A stretch of 64,000 nt of DNA from Pectobacterium cacticida (GTDB taxonomy: Bacteria; Pseudomonadota; Gammaproteobacteria; Enterobacterales; Enterobacteriaceae), in assembly GCF_036885195.1 (NCBI RefSeq), contig NZ_CP133656.1, positions 62,001-126,000 of the forward strand, written 5' to 3'. This document shows positions 25,502 through 34,035 of the stretch, piece after piece. The notes under the pieces are model-generated. The model was not told the DNA's origin, searched no databases, and saw nothing but the letters and a program-made list of their open reading frames with translations. The position numbers and the translations under genes are program-made. Every line of letters begins with the position of its first letter. The stretch's first letter is position 1.

Positions 25502-25629
25502 ATGGCACACCTGAGATAAATAACAGAGAGCCATCTATTCTCTTCTTCCTGTCCTTATACAGCGATGCTGGCTTATGCGAGGGAGATCTCCTATTCTGAG
25601 GCGGCATAACGGATCGACGGAGAAAGCGC

Positions 25630-26814
25630 TTGCGGCTCAGACGTTCATTAACGATTAAACAGATGACAGCCGTGTCAGCAGTGGCACTGGTGACGATTTG
25701 TCTATTTATCGTCATACAGCTCTTTCATTTCGTTCATCAGCGCCGTGATGATTATGCTAGGCAACTAGAGGTCATCGGCTATTCGGTGCGTCAACCGCTG
25801 ACGGAAGCGGTGCTGCAAGGGGAGGTGCAGCGGGCGGGTCATATTCTGGATAGCCTGGTGCCGGCCGCTTTTTTAAGCCGGGCGGATGTCCTATTGCCTG
25901 ATGATTTCCAAACGCTACACGCTGATTTTCCACAGGAACGCCCGGTGCCGGCTTGGATCGCACGGATCTTTAAACTGCCGATCCGCATCTCAATTCCGCT
26001 CTATTCGCCGCCGCAGACACACTATTCCGCACCGTTGGCGCATCTGGTTTTACAAGCGGATTCCTATCAGATGTACCAATTTATCGTCAGTACGTTTTCT
26101 ACCATGCTGGCGACATATTTACTTTTGGCGCTAACAATGTCGATTGCGATCACCTGGTGCATAAACCGACTACTGATACATCCACTGCGCGGAATTATTG
26201 TCGAGCTACAGGATCAACCGCCAGAGGCGATACTGCATCGTCCGCTCACACTACCAGACTGGCATCGAGATGATGAACTCGGCGCGCTGGTGCGCAGCTA
26301 TAATCGTAATCAACAACGGCTGGCGCAGTCTCTTCGTGTTGGCGATATCGACGCGAAACTGTCGGACAAGGCGCATTTTATGTGCTGTCTCGAACAGCGC
26401 CTGGTCGATGCGACGCCGTTTTGCCTGCTGGTTTTCGGGCTGCATCCCTCTGCCAGCCGACATGGCGATGCGCTGGCGCTGGACGAACGTTTTCGTGTGA
26501 TGATAGAGGAACGAAACGACGCTGAATTACGCAATTGGGTTCGACTGGATGGCGATGAATTTGCCTTTATCGGGACAGCGCTGCAATCGGTTGGACAGGC
26601 GCGGGATTGGGCACAACATGTGATCCTGGCGATGACACCTACCCACTCACCTACAGATCCCCAGCCCGAACGTGTGATCAGCGCGGGAATTGTTACTATT
26701 ACCGAGCCACAGCCGGGAGCGGCGGCGTTACTGTTGTCACAGGCTCGTTTTGCCATGCAACTGGCGCGGCGTGCTAACACTGACGGTATCCACTGTTTCA
26801 CCGTATCTTCCTGA
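25630..26814 (+). CDS. Truncated HmsP/PdeK-like membrane protein, EAL domain absent
   Basis: 394 residues versus about 650 for HmsP/YhjK. The N-terminal part is family-typical: RRSLTIKQMTAVSAVALVTI (helix 1), a periplasmic domain with VRQPLTEAVLQGEVQRAGHI, a second helix near residues 160-180, and a HAMP-like linker. The GGDEF region is worn: the usual DSVTGLPN entry reads DAKLSDKAHF, and the signature is LDGDEF at about residue 307. Translation then stops, and no EAL phosphodiesterase domain or relic follows. Start is TTG with GGAG seven bases upstream. Its place before dctA matches yhjK (pdeK) in E. coli. It can hardly degrade c-di-GMP; it may be a sensor remnant. Confidence 0.75.
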   Translation: MRLRRSLTIKQMTAVSAVALVTICLFIVIQLFHFVHQRRDDYARQLEVIGYSVRQPLTEAVLQGEVQRAGHILDSLVPAAFLSRADVLLPDDFQTLHADFPQERPVPAWIARIFKLPIRISIPLYSPPQTHYSAPLAHLVLQADSYQMYQFIVSTFSTMLATYLLLALTMSIAITWCINRLLIHPLRGIIVELQDQPPEAILHRPLTLPDWHRDDELGALVRSYNRNQQRLAQSLRVGDIDAKLSDKAHFMCCLEQRLVDATPFCLLVFGLHPSASRHGDALALDERFRVMIEERNDAELRNWVRLDGDEFAFIGTALQSVGQARDWAQHVILAMTPTHSPTDPQPERVISAGIVTITEPQPGAAALLLSQARFAMQLARRANTDGIHCFTVSS

Positions 26815-27203
26815 TTATTGACCTTGGGTATGCCTCCCGTTCGGTGTGCGGCGATAGAGCGATGTTGGATAAATACTATTTTGTGGTGAATGCTATTTCA
26901 TAGCGGAAATTCCTAACGCGGTCATCTTCTCAGGGTAGGGTGTTTGGGGCCTTTCGTCATATTTCGCTTTGCTCGCGTCCTTTCATTTCATTGAGAAATG
27001 TGCATCTGTTGCAATTAAATTGCGCAATGGTTTCTTTTTAGTATTCGCTGACGTGATTCAGCTCTTATTTTTAACTCTTTGTTCACAAACTAAACTTATA
27101 AAACATTCTCAGCTTGTTATTGCAATGTTATTTTCCGCAGCAACTACAGGGGCATTTTCGTACCTGATTCCCTCCTGTGTTTTCCCCAAGATAGGACGCG
27201 TGT
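26815..27203 (+). other. dctA upstream region
   Basis: A 389-base stretch without a convincing gene. An 84-codon frame runs through it into dctA but has no ribosome-binding site or recognisable content. It should hold the dctA promoter and regulator sites. No clear CRP or DctR-type box could be assigned. Confidence 0.4.
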
Positions 27204-28496
27204 ATGAAAACATCAATTTTTAAAAGCCTTTATTTTCAAGTCCTTGCTGCTATCACGATCGGGATACTGTTGGGGCATTTCTACCCGCATCTTGGCGAGC
27301 AAATGAAGCCCCTCGGCGACGGATTTGTTAAATTAATTAAAATGATTATTGCGCCGGTGATCTTTTGTACGGTGGTAACCGGCATCGCAGGAATGGAAAG
27401 TATGAAGTCGGTAGGGCGTACCGGAGCCGCTGCCCTCGTGTATTTTGAAATCGTGAGTACGATCGCGCTGATTATCGGTCTGGTCATTGTTAACGTCGTG
27501 CAGCCGGGCGCAGGCATGAATATCGATCCGAGTACGCTTGATGCGTCGGCAGTAGCGGTTTACACCCAGCAGGCTTCGCAGCAGGGCTTGATTCCGTTCC
27601 TGATGGATGTGATCCCGGTCAGCGTGGTTGGCGCGTTTGCCAGCGGCAATATCTTGCAAGTCTTGCTGTTCGCGGTCATGTTCGGTTTTGCGCTACATCG
27701 CTTAGGGCCAAAAGGCAAAGTGATGTTTGATGTTATTGACAGTTTCTCCAAAGTTATTTTTGGCGTCATCAATATGATCATGAAGCTGGCCCCCTTGGGA
27801 GCCTTCGGTGCCATGGCTTTCACCATCGGGAAATATGGTGTTGGTACGCTGGTGCAATTGGGACAATTGATTCTCTGCTTCTATATCACCTGTGTTCTGT
27901 TTGTGTGTCTGGTTCTGGGCAGTATTGCCAGAGCGACGGGTTTCAGTATTTTCAAATTTATTCGCTACATTCGTGAAGAACTCTTGATTGTGTTAGGTAC
28001 GTCCTCTTCAGAGTCCGTGCTGCCACGTATGTTAGAGAAGATGGAAAAGGTCGGTTGTAAAAAATCCGTCGTTGGTCTGGTGATCCCTACCGGCTACTCG
28101 TTCAACCTGGATGGCACCTCCATCTATCTGACCATGGCGGCGGTGTTCATCGCACAGGCGACCAACAGCCATATGGATATCTGGCATCAGATCACCCTGC
28201 TGGTGGTTTTGCTGCTGTCTTCTAAAGGCGCCGCGGGCGTGACGGGTAGTGGGTTCATCGTACTGGCTGCAACCTTGTCCGCCGTGGGACATTTACCGGT
28301 TGCGGGTCTGGCGTTGATTCTGGGGATTGACCGCTTTATGTCAGAAGCCCGTGCGCTGACCAACCTGATTGGCAACGGCGTTGCAACGATCGTCGTTGCG
28401 AAATATTGCCGCGAGCTGGATGAGAAGAAACTGGCTACGGTGTTGTCTGGCAATAATAAGAACGACGATACGGTTACAACGACGACGCAGCCTTGA
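27204..28496 (+). CDS. dctA: C4-dicarboxylate/proton symporter DctA
   Basis: 430 residues of the dicarboxylate/cation symporter (DAACS) family, importing succinate, fumarate, malate and orotate with protons or sodium. It starts MKTSIFKSLYFQVLAAITIG. Family motifs are present: the serine-rich re-entrant loop LGTSSSESVLPRMLEKMEKV, the substrate motif VIPTGYSFNLDGTSIYLTMA, and the C-terminal GIDRFMSEARALTNLIGNGV. Length agrees with E. coli DctA (428). It sits between pdeK-like and yhjJ genes as in E. coli. Confidence 0.96.
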   Translation: MKTSIFKSLYFQVLAAITIGILLGHFYPHLGEQMKPLGDGFVKLIKMIIAPVIFCTVVTGIAGMESMKSVGRTGAAALVYFEIVSTIALIIGLVIVNVVQPGAGMNIDPSTLDASAVAVYTQQASQQGLIPFLMDVIPVSVVGAFASGNILQVLLFAVMFGFALHRLGPKGKVMFDVIDSFSKVIFGVINMIMKLAPLGAFGAMAFTIGKYGVGTLVQLGQLILCFYITCVLFVCLVLGSIARATGFSIFKFIRYIREELLIVLGTSSSESVLPRMLEKMEKVGCKKSVVGLVIPTGYSFNLDGTSIYLTMAAVFIAQATNSHMDIWHQITLLVVLLLSSKGAAGVTGSGFIVLAATLSAVGHLPVAGLALILGIDRFMSEARALTNLIGNGVATIVVAKYCRELDEKKLATVLSGNNKNDDTVTTTTQP

Positions 28497-28532
28497 TGCG
28501 ACTCGTCGTCACATCATCGTAGCAATCAGGTA

Positions 28533-28569
28533 AAGTGGCCCCACGATGTTCTGCACCGAGGGGCCACTT
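28533..28569 (+). terminator. Hairpin after dctA
   Basis: AAGTGGCCCC pairs perfectly with GGGGCCACTT around a 17-base loop, 37 bases past the dctA stop. There is no T run, so it may stabilise the 3' end rather than terminate alone. Confidence 0.55.
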
Positions 28570-28582
28570 ACGCCCGCACTTT

Positions 28583-28630
28583 ACGTTATCGTACCCAGAA
28601 TAAAACACGTTATCGTACCCAGAATAAAAC
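28583..28630. repeat. Perfect 24-base tandem duplication
   Basis: Two identical, adjacent 24-base units (28583-28606 and 28607-28630), each beginning ACGTTATCGTACCC and ending AATAAAAC. Noncoding; origin is probably slippage or a duplicated site. Confidence 0.9.
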
Positions 28631-28661
28631 GGGGAGTTTTCCCCTAAATTTCCCTTCTGCT

Positions 28662-28702
28662 AAAGTAAAAATCTTGTTAAATAAGATTATTTTACTTTTT
28701 TT
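28662..28702. terminator. AT-rich terminator hairpin
   Basis: AAAGTAAAA-ATCTT pairs with AAGAT-TATTTTACTTT around GTTAAATA, followed by a run of T. Probably the final terminator of dctA. Confidence 0.6.
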
Positions 28703-28860
28703 GTCGAATATTTTTGCCTACCGGAGTGACATAGACCAAAGCGCGCGGTCTAAGGGAATGGTACACTTCGCGTCTTCCGTTTTTCCGTGAAATATCCACG
28801 AGAGTGTGCGGTGGCAGACGCAAGGCCATCATAATGATTAACAATAACCACATAGTAGAG

Positions 28861-28910
28861 CCTATCCCAGTAGGCGTAATTGGCAAGTAAACTCGCCCTA
28901 ATGGGATAGG
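28861..28910. other. Long hairpin in the yhjJ leader region
   Basis: CCTATCCCAGTAGGCG (28861-28876) pairs with CGCCCTAATGGGATAGG (28894-28910), a 15-16 base-pair stem with one bulge and one mismatch and a 17-base loop. It ends 32 bases before the yhjJ start, so it would lie in the leader if transcription begins upstream. Confidence 0.5.
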
Positions 28911-28942
28911 GTCTATGTTGGATAGTCATAGTAGGGGTTCAC

Positions 28943-30472
28943 ATGCAGGGCACCAAAAAGGCGCTTTTCGTTGGCGGTTTGTTGCTGGCTATCATCGGCA
29001 ACGTGCAGGCTGAAGCACTCAAGCCCGATCCCGCCTGGCAGCAGGGTAAACTGGATAATGGTTTCGCCTGGCAGTTGTTAACCACGCCACAGCGTCCCGG
29101 CGATCGGGTTGAATTACGTCTCGTTGTTAACGCAGGGTCGTTGTTAGAAAACGCCCAGCAAGTGGGTTTCGCGCATTTTCTTTCCCGTTTGGCGCTAGTG
29201 TCCGGCGAGACATCGTCTACCGCCCAGATCCCCTCCCTATGGGGGCCGGAAGCTAACCGCGCACGCGAACTGCCTCCGGCAATGGTTTCATATGATTTTA
29301 CGTCGTATAACCTGAGCTTACCGAATAATCGCCCGGAATTGCTAAAAGACGCGCTGACATGGCTGGCGGAACGTGCAGGACTAATGACGTTCGATGAAAA
29401 AAACCTGCAAGCCGCGCTAAAGGTGACGAAGCTAGTGGGAACCTTTCCGTCCAACCCGCAGGATCCGAGCTGGCGCTACCGTCTGAAGGGGTCTCCGTTG
29501 CTGGCGCACGACCCTGCTCAGGACGTCAAGCCGCCGCTGAATGGCGAGCAACTTCAGCAATTTTATAAAACCTGGTATACGCCGGATGCGATGACGCTTT
29601 ATATCGTCGGCCATGTTGATAGCCGTAGTGTGATTGAACAGATCGGTAAGGCTTTTTCCACCCTGGAAGGGAAACGCGAGGCGCCTGCGCCGGTACCGAC
29701 ACTCGGCCCGCTGCCACCACAGCCGATCAGCCTGATGAATGACCGTGTCCGGCAGGATACGCTGTCGCTAATCTGGGATGCGCCATGGCACCCAATCCAT
29801 GAATCACAGGCGCTAATGCGCTACTGGTTAGGTGACATCGCGCGTGAGGCGATGTTCTGGCGTCTGCAACAGGCGTTGGAGAACAGTCCGTTGAAGGGCA
29901 ACAATCTCCGTTTTGACTGTAATGTGTTTTACAGTCGTTCTCAGTGCGCGATTCATCTGGATGTGCCGAATAACGAGAGTGTGGAGTCGGGTGTTACATT
30001 TATGGCGCGTGAGTTGGCGATGCTGCGTGAAAAAGGCTTAACGCAGCCCGAGTTTGATACGCTGATTGCGCGTAAGACCGATGAGTTGAAAAAACTCTTT
30101 GCTACTTATGCCCGAACAAGCACGGACATCCTGATGGAGCAGCGTTTGCGTTCCCAGCAAAATGGCGTCGTGGATATCGCCCCGGAGCAGTATCAGACGC
30201 TTCGTCGGCATTACCTGTCCACGCTCACCTTAGCGATGTTGAACCAGGAACTGCATCAGCAGTTGGTTCAGGATACGTCACTTATGCTTATTCAGCAGCC
30301 AGGCGAACCTGAGGTGAATATGGCGGCGTTACTGGAAACCTACAATCGGACGATGGCGCCACCTTCTGAACCCGTTAGCGAAGTCTCCGCGGCCCCTGAA
30401 GGCACGAATTCTTCCGCGCCGCCTAAAGCGCCGGAAGGGGCGACAATACAGGAAACGGTTCCCGCGCAATAA
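28943..30472 (+). CDS. yhjJ: Periplasmic M16 peptidase-like protein YhjJ
   Basis: 509 residues with signal peptide (TKKALFVGGLLLAIIGNVQA). It has the M16 (insulinase/pitrilysin) fold, with LDNGFAWQLLTTPQRPGDRV and RLVVNAGSLLENAQQVGFAH, but the zinc site HxxEH is not there: the position reads GFAHFLSRLAL, so it is predicted to be proteolytically inactive, as E. coli YhjJ also appears to be. The last ~35 residues are a proline/serine-rich tail. ATG at 28943 is preceded by AGGGGT. Role unknown. Order dctA-yhjJ-kdgK is conserved in enterobacteria. Confidence 0.88.
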   Translation: MQGTKKALFVGGLLLAIIGNVQAEALKPDPAWQQGKLDNGFAWQLLTTPQRPGDRVELRLVVNAGSLLENAQQVGFAHFLSRLALVSGETSSTAQIPSLWGPEANRARELPPAMVSYDFTSYNLSLPNNRPELLKDALTWLAERAGLMTFDEKNLQAALKVTKLVGTFPSNPQDPSWRYRLKGSPLLAHDPAQDVKPPLNGEQLQQFYKTWYTPDAMTLYIVGHVDSRSVIEQIGKAFSTLEGKREAPAPVPTLGPLPPQPISLMNDRVRQDTLSLIWDAPWHPIHESQALMRYWLGDIAREAMFWRLQQALENSPLKGNNLRFDCNVFYSRSQCAIHLDVPNNESVESGVTFMARELAMLREKGLTQPEFDTLIARKTDELKKLFATYARTSTDILMEQRLRSQQNGVVDIAPEQYQTLRRHYLSTLTLAMLNQELHQQLVQDTSLMLIQQPGEPEVNMAALLETYNRTMAPPSEPVSEVSAAPEGTNSSAPPKAPEGATIQETVPAQ

Positions 30473-30475
30473 ACT

Positions 30476-30502
30476 CACAAGGCCGCGGCTTGCGGCCTTG
30501 TG
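30476..30502. terminator. Bidirectional terminator between yhjJ and kdgK
   Basis: CACAAGGCCGC pairs perfectly with GCGGCCTTGTG around GGCTT in the 39-base gap between the convergent genes. No strong T run is present on either side. Confidence 0.65.
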
Positions 30503-30511
30503 ATGCCAGGC

Positions 30512-31447
30512 TTACGCGGGCATGGCCGCCAGTGGGATAATCGCGCCGCGGTGCTGGATGACCGTGCTGGCTGTTAAGTGACCACGCTGTGCGGCTTCCC
30601 GCGTGCTGCCGCCATTCAGGCGTACCGCCAGATAACCTGCACTGAAAGAATCGCCCGCCGCAGTGGTATCAATGACCTTCTCTTTGGGGAGTTTAATCGC
30701 CGGGACGTCGACCCGCGTGTGGCCACGTTCTGAAACGATGCAGGAATCGGAGCCGCGTTTAATGACGACTTCGTTTACGCCCAACCCGTGCGTCCGATCC
30801 AACACGGCGTCTAGCGGCTGCGTACCCCACAGCATGTCTTCGTCATCCAGCGTCAGAAAGGCAATATCCGTACAAGAGAGCATGTCAGTGTAAGCCTGTT
30901 GCGTTTCTTCCTTGCTCTGCCACAAGCGCGGACGATAGTTATTATCAAATATCACTTTACCGCCATTGGCCCGGCAAGCGCGCAGCAGTGTGAGGAGGCG
31001 CTGACGGCTGTCAGCGTTCAGAATCGCCAGGCTGATCCCGCTCAGATAGAGTGCGTCAAAGTGCGTCAGCGCCTCGATGATACCCGGGGCTTCCGGGGTG
31101 TCCAGCCAATAGCGAGCCGCGGCGTCGTTACGCCAGTAGTAGAACGTGCGTTCCCCAGTGTCATCGGTTTCAATGAAGTATAAACCGGGGAGTTTGTCGT
31201 CCAACCGTTGAATCAGGTCGGTTTTTACCCCTTCTTGTTGCCAGGCGGCAACCATCTCGGTGCTGAAGCTATCGGTGCCGAGCGCGGTGACGTAATGTAC
31301 GCCTAGCTTATCGGCATCGACCTGGCGGGCAAGATAAACCGCGGTGTTTAGCGTATCGCCGCCAAATCCACGGTTAAGATCCGTGCCCTTCTGCGACAGT
31401 TCGATCATGCACTCGCCGATTACGGCAATGTTAGTAGTTGTCATCAC
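30512..31447 (-). CDS. kdgK: 2-keto-3-deoxygluconokinase
   Basis: 311-residue PfkB-family kinase that phosphorylates 2-keto-3-deoxygluconate to KDPG, the last kinase step before cleavage to pyruvate and glyceraldehyde 3-phosphate in pectin and hexuronate catabolism. Motifs: N-terminal IAVIGECMIELSQKG, the GFGGDTLNTAVYLARQ substrate loop, and the C-terminal PfkB signature VIDTTAAGDSFSAGYLAVRL with catalytic D. A KdgR operator lies upstream at 31548-31570. The flanking order matches E. coli. Confidence 0.95.
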   Translation of the reverse strand: MMTTTNIAVIGECMIELSQKGTDLNRGFGGDTLNTAVYLARQVDADKLGVHYVTALGTDSFSTEMVAAWQQEGVKTDLIQRLDDKLPGLYFIETDDTGERTFYYWRNDAAARYWLDTPEAPGIIEALTHFDALYLSGISLAILNADSRQRLLTLLRACRANGGKVIFDNNYRPRLWQSKEETQQAYTDMLSCTDIAFLTLDDEDMLWGTQPLDAVLDRTHGLGVNEVVIKRGSDSCIVSERGHTRVDVPAIKLPKEKVIDTTAAGDSFSAGYLAVRLNGGSTREAAQRGHLTASTVIQHRGAIIPLAAMPA

Positions 31448-31547
31448 TTTTAGCCTGTTTGAAAAAGTACCTGCAACGCGAATAATTTAGGGTATTGGAA
31501 CGCGGAAATTAGCGTCAGTCTCATCATTCCGCGAGACCGAGTCAATA

Positions 31548-31570
31548 GTTTTGAAACGATGTTTTATTTT
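31548..31570 (-). promoter_or_regulatory. KdgR operator of kdgK
   Basis: GTTTTGAAACGATGTTTTATTT matches the KdgR box of soft-rot bacteria (core TGAAACA-TGTTTCA with A/T flanks), imperfectly in the right half. It lies about 100 bases upstream of kdgK, a known KdgR-repressed gene in Dickeya and Pectobacterium. KdgR binding is released by 2-keto-3-deoxygluconate, the kinase substrate. Confidence 0.65.
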
Positions 31571-31611
31571 TTTATGACGCAGATCGGAAAACCATAAGTT
31601 TCGCCGCCTGT

Positions 31612-32628
31612 CTAGCGATCCGCAGGCGATGAGGTCTCGTCTTCTTTCTGGTCTGTAGCGGTATCCCCTTGATAATCAGCTGTTGCGATCCAGGCGGCGC
31701 AAAAGAGTGTGAGACGTGCGAAGAAATAGAAAAATGCCATCAGGCCAATGACCGAACCAAACGCCGCGCCGGAAGGCGAACTGGCCAGTTTAGGCAGCGA
31801 GACCGTCATGGCGAACTTAATGATTTCAAAGCCAACAGCCGCGAGCAGCGTACCGCGCAAGAGTGCCTTGCGCTTGGGTTTATGGCGCGGTAATACGAAG
31901 AATATCCACAGGAATAAGAGATAGTTGGCAAAAATGGAGATAGATAGCGCAATCAGCGTCAGCGCCGGGCGCAACCATTCAATGCCTTCCAGACCCAGCG
32001 CGGTCACAATCCTATGCTGTGCGGTGCCTGCAACTGAGGTCAGGAACAGTGTAACGATTAGCGCAATGACCAGCCCAGTCAGCGACAGGAAATCGCGCGT
32101 GTACTGAAAATAAATCTTCTCTTCATCTTTCGGGTTGCGTTCCCATACATCGCGCGATTGGGCGCGAATCGCTTCGCGTAGGTTTCCCATCCAACTGACG
32201 CCAGAATAGAGTGCGATCAACAAACCGGTCAACCCGACGGTGGTACGCTGCTGTATCGCCGTGTTAACCGTATTTTTCAACGTATTGGCCAGATTAGGAT
32301 CGCTGATGCTATTGACGATTCGGTTAATCAACTCCGTTAATAGATCGGGGTTAGAGGCCAGGACGAAGCCCACCGCGGCAAAAGACACCATGAGAATCGG
32401 GATCAGCGACAGAAAGGAAAAGTAGGTTATCGCCGCACCAAACTGGTTACCCATGCGATCGTTGAAACGTTCGCCTGCGCGAATGAGGTGCGCCACGCAG
32501 GGGATCGCTTGAATACGGGCGACCAGACGCTTACTTTTGTCCAGAAGCGAGCCGGATCGCGGAGGCGCAATATGCTCTTCAGGCGGTGACGACGGTTGCT
32601 GACGTTCCGGTTCTGCCGGTACAGGCAT
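31612..32628 (-). CDS. yhjD: YihY/BrkB-family inner-membrane protein (YhjD-like)
   Basis: 338 residues with about six membrane helices. The family motif GNQFGAAITYFSFLSLIPIL is present, then YSGVSWMGNLREAIRAQSRD and the C-terminal GAAFGSVIGLMAFFYFFARL. The tails are hydrophilic and proline-rich, which fits YhjD rather than YihY (RNase BN was wrongly assigned to this family). Its function is not well established; YhjD has been linked genetically to lipid A/Kdo phenotypes in E. coli. It sits near yhjJ-kdgK, as yhjD does in E. coli. Confidence 0.75.
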   Translation of the reverse strand: MPVPAEPERQQPSSPPEEHIAPPRSGSLLDKSKRLVARIQAIPCVAHLIRAGERFNDRMGNQFGAAITYFSFLSLIPILMVSFAAVGFVLASNPDLLTELINRIVNSISDPNLANTLKNTVNTAIQQRTTVGLTGLLIALYSGVSWMGNLREAIRAQSRDVWERNPKDEEKIYFQYTRDFLSLTGLVIALIVTLFLTSVAGTAQHRIVTALGLEGIEWLRPALTLIALSISIFANYLLFLWIFFVLPRHKPKRKALLRGTLLAAVGFEIIKFAMTVSLPKLASSPSGAAFGSVIGLMAFFYFFARLTLFCAAWIATADYQGDTATDQKEDETSSPADR

Positions 32629-32755
32629 TGCGTTTCTCCTGGGTTCGAGATTAACTGTGGGGTAGAAATGTGATTATAACCAACAATAGTAGAATGTGAC
32701 TTTTCAATATTTTTTGAACCAATGTCATATCCAGCGATTAAGTGAGCCAATTTTC

Positions 32756-33958
32756 ATGCCGACACCTTCCCCATCTGAACCCGCGCTCAGCGGCCTGCGA
32801 TTGAATTTGCGCATTGTCTCGATTGTCGTGTTCAACTTTGCCAGCTACCTAAATATTGGCCTGCCGTTGGCGGTGCTACCGGGTTACGTACACGACCACC
32901 TTGGTTTTAGCGCCTTCTGGGCAGGGTTGGTGATCAGCCTGCAATACTTCTCTACGCTATTGAGCCGCCCACAGGCGGGCCGTCGCGCCGATGAAAACGG
33001 GCCGAAGAAAGTCGTTGTCTGGGGACTGGCTGGCGTGATGTTGAGCGGCGTGTTTTACCTGTTGGCCGCCTTTAGTGAGGCTTCGCCAGTGATTACGTTG
33101 CTACTATTATGCTTGGGGCGCGTGGTTCTGGGTGCCGGGCAGAGTTTTGCCGGGACGGGGGCAACACTCTGGGGCGTCGGCGTGGTAGGTTCCCGCCACA
33201 TCGGGCGGGTGATTTCCTGGAATGGCATCGCGACTTATGGCGCAATGGCGATTGGCGCGCCGCTCGGCGTCTGGATCAACCATGTTGGGGGATTAAAACT
33301 GCTATCCGCGTGCATTATCCTGAGCGCGGCGATAGCGATAGCCTTCGCGCTACCGCGTCCGGCGGTGCAGGTCGCGCCGGGGAAAAAGATCCCCTTTCGC
33401 GACGTGTTGGGGAAAGTCTGGGTTTACGGCATTATTTTGGCGGTAGCCTCTGCGGGCTTTGGTGTGATAGCGACCTTTATCACGCTGTTTTATGCTGACC
33501 GGAACTGGGATGGTGCTGCACTGACACTGACTATTTTCAGTTGTGCCTTCGTCGGCGCGCGGCTGGTATTTCCTAACAGCATTCAGCGATTTGGCGGGCT
33601 ACGCGTGGCGATGGCGTGCTTTGTGGTGGAAACCGTAGGGTTATTGCTGGTGTGGGGGGCAACCTTACCGCTGATGGCGGAGGCCGGTGCGTTCCTCACC
33701 GGAGCCGGTTTCTCTTTGGTATTTCCGGCATTGGGTGTGGTCGCCGTTAAGGCCGTCTCACCACAGAATCAGGGCAGCGCGTTGGCAACCTATACGCTAT
33801 TTCTCGACCTGTCGCTAGGCATTGTCGGGCCGGTAGCGGGCGTGCTGATGGGCTACACCGGCATTGCTTCTATTTATCTGGCCGCTGCGCTTATGGGGCT
33901 ATGCGGCCTGGCGCTGACGTGGCGGCTGGCCCGGCGCACGGCGGAAGGTTGCAGTTAG
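32756..33958 (+). CDS. yhhS: MFS exporter YhhS
   Basis: About 400 residues, 12 membrane helices, major facilitator superfamily. It closely follows E. coli YhhS: LRLNLRIVSIVVFNFASYLN, AFWAGLVISLQYFSTLLSRP, SRHIGRVISWNGIATYGAMA and AGFSLVFPALGVVAVKAVSP. Start MPTPSPSEPALSGL at 32756 matches the family N-terminus; the frame is open from 32696. In E. coli dcrB follows at once; here a type VI effector island of about 6.7 kb separates them. Confidence 0.9.
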   Translation: MPTPSPSEPALSGLRLNLRIVSIVVFNFASYLNIGLPLAVLPGYVHDHLGFSAFWAGLVISLQYFSTLLSRPQAGRRADENGPKKVVVWGLAGVMLSGVFYLLAAFSEASPVITLLLLCLGRVVLGAGQSFAGTGATLWGVGVVGSRHIGRVISWNGIATYGAMAIGAPLGVWINHVGGLKLLSACIILSAAIAIAFALPRPAVQVAPGKKIPFRDVLGKVWVYGIILAVASAGFGVIATFITLFYADRNWDGAALTLTIFSCAFVGARLVFPNSIQRFGGLRVAMACFVVETVGLLLVWGATLPLMAEAGAFLTGAGFSLVFPALGVVAVKAVSPQNQGSALATYTLFLDLSLGIVGPVAGVLMGYTGIASIYLAAALMGLCGLALTWRLARRTAEGCS

Positions 33959-33977
33959 CCTTAATTGCGCATTAAAA

Positions 33978-34021
33978 CATCATGCCTCCTGATTGCCGAT
34001 GATAGGCCGTCGTTCCTTGCT
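33978..34021 (-). repeat. Boundary scar of a third tle1/DUF2931 duplication unit
   Basis: This stretch (CATCATGCCTCCTGATTGCC, then GATGATAGGCCGTCGTTCC) repeats almost exactly at 34736 and 35498. There it covers the start of each DUF2931 gene, its ribosome-binding site AGGAGG, and the end of tle1 (RRSIIGNQEA). Here no DUF2931 gene follows, so a third immunity copy has been lost or was never completed. Confidence 0.75.
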
Positions 34022-34035
34022 GTGATGAGCACCCA

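Noticed and set aside
26969..27223. 84-codon frame upstream of dctA
   Set aside because: Overlaps the dctA start, lacks a ribosome-binding site, and looks like leader sequence.
28943..30472. Active M16 metalloprotease
   Set aside because: The HxxEH zinc motif is missing at the expected place (GFAHFLSRLAL), as in YhjJ proteins generally.
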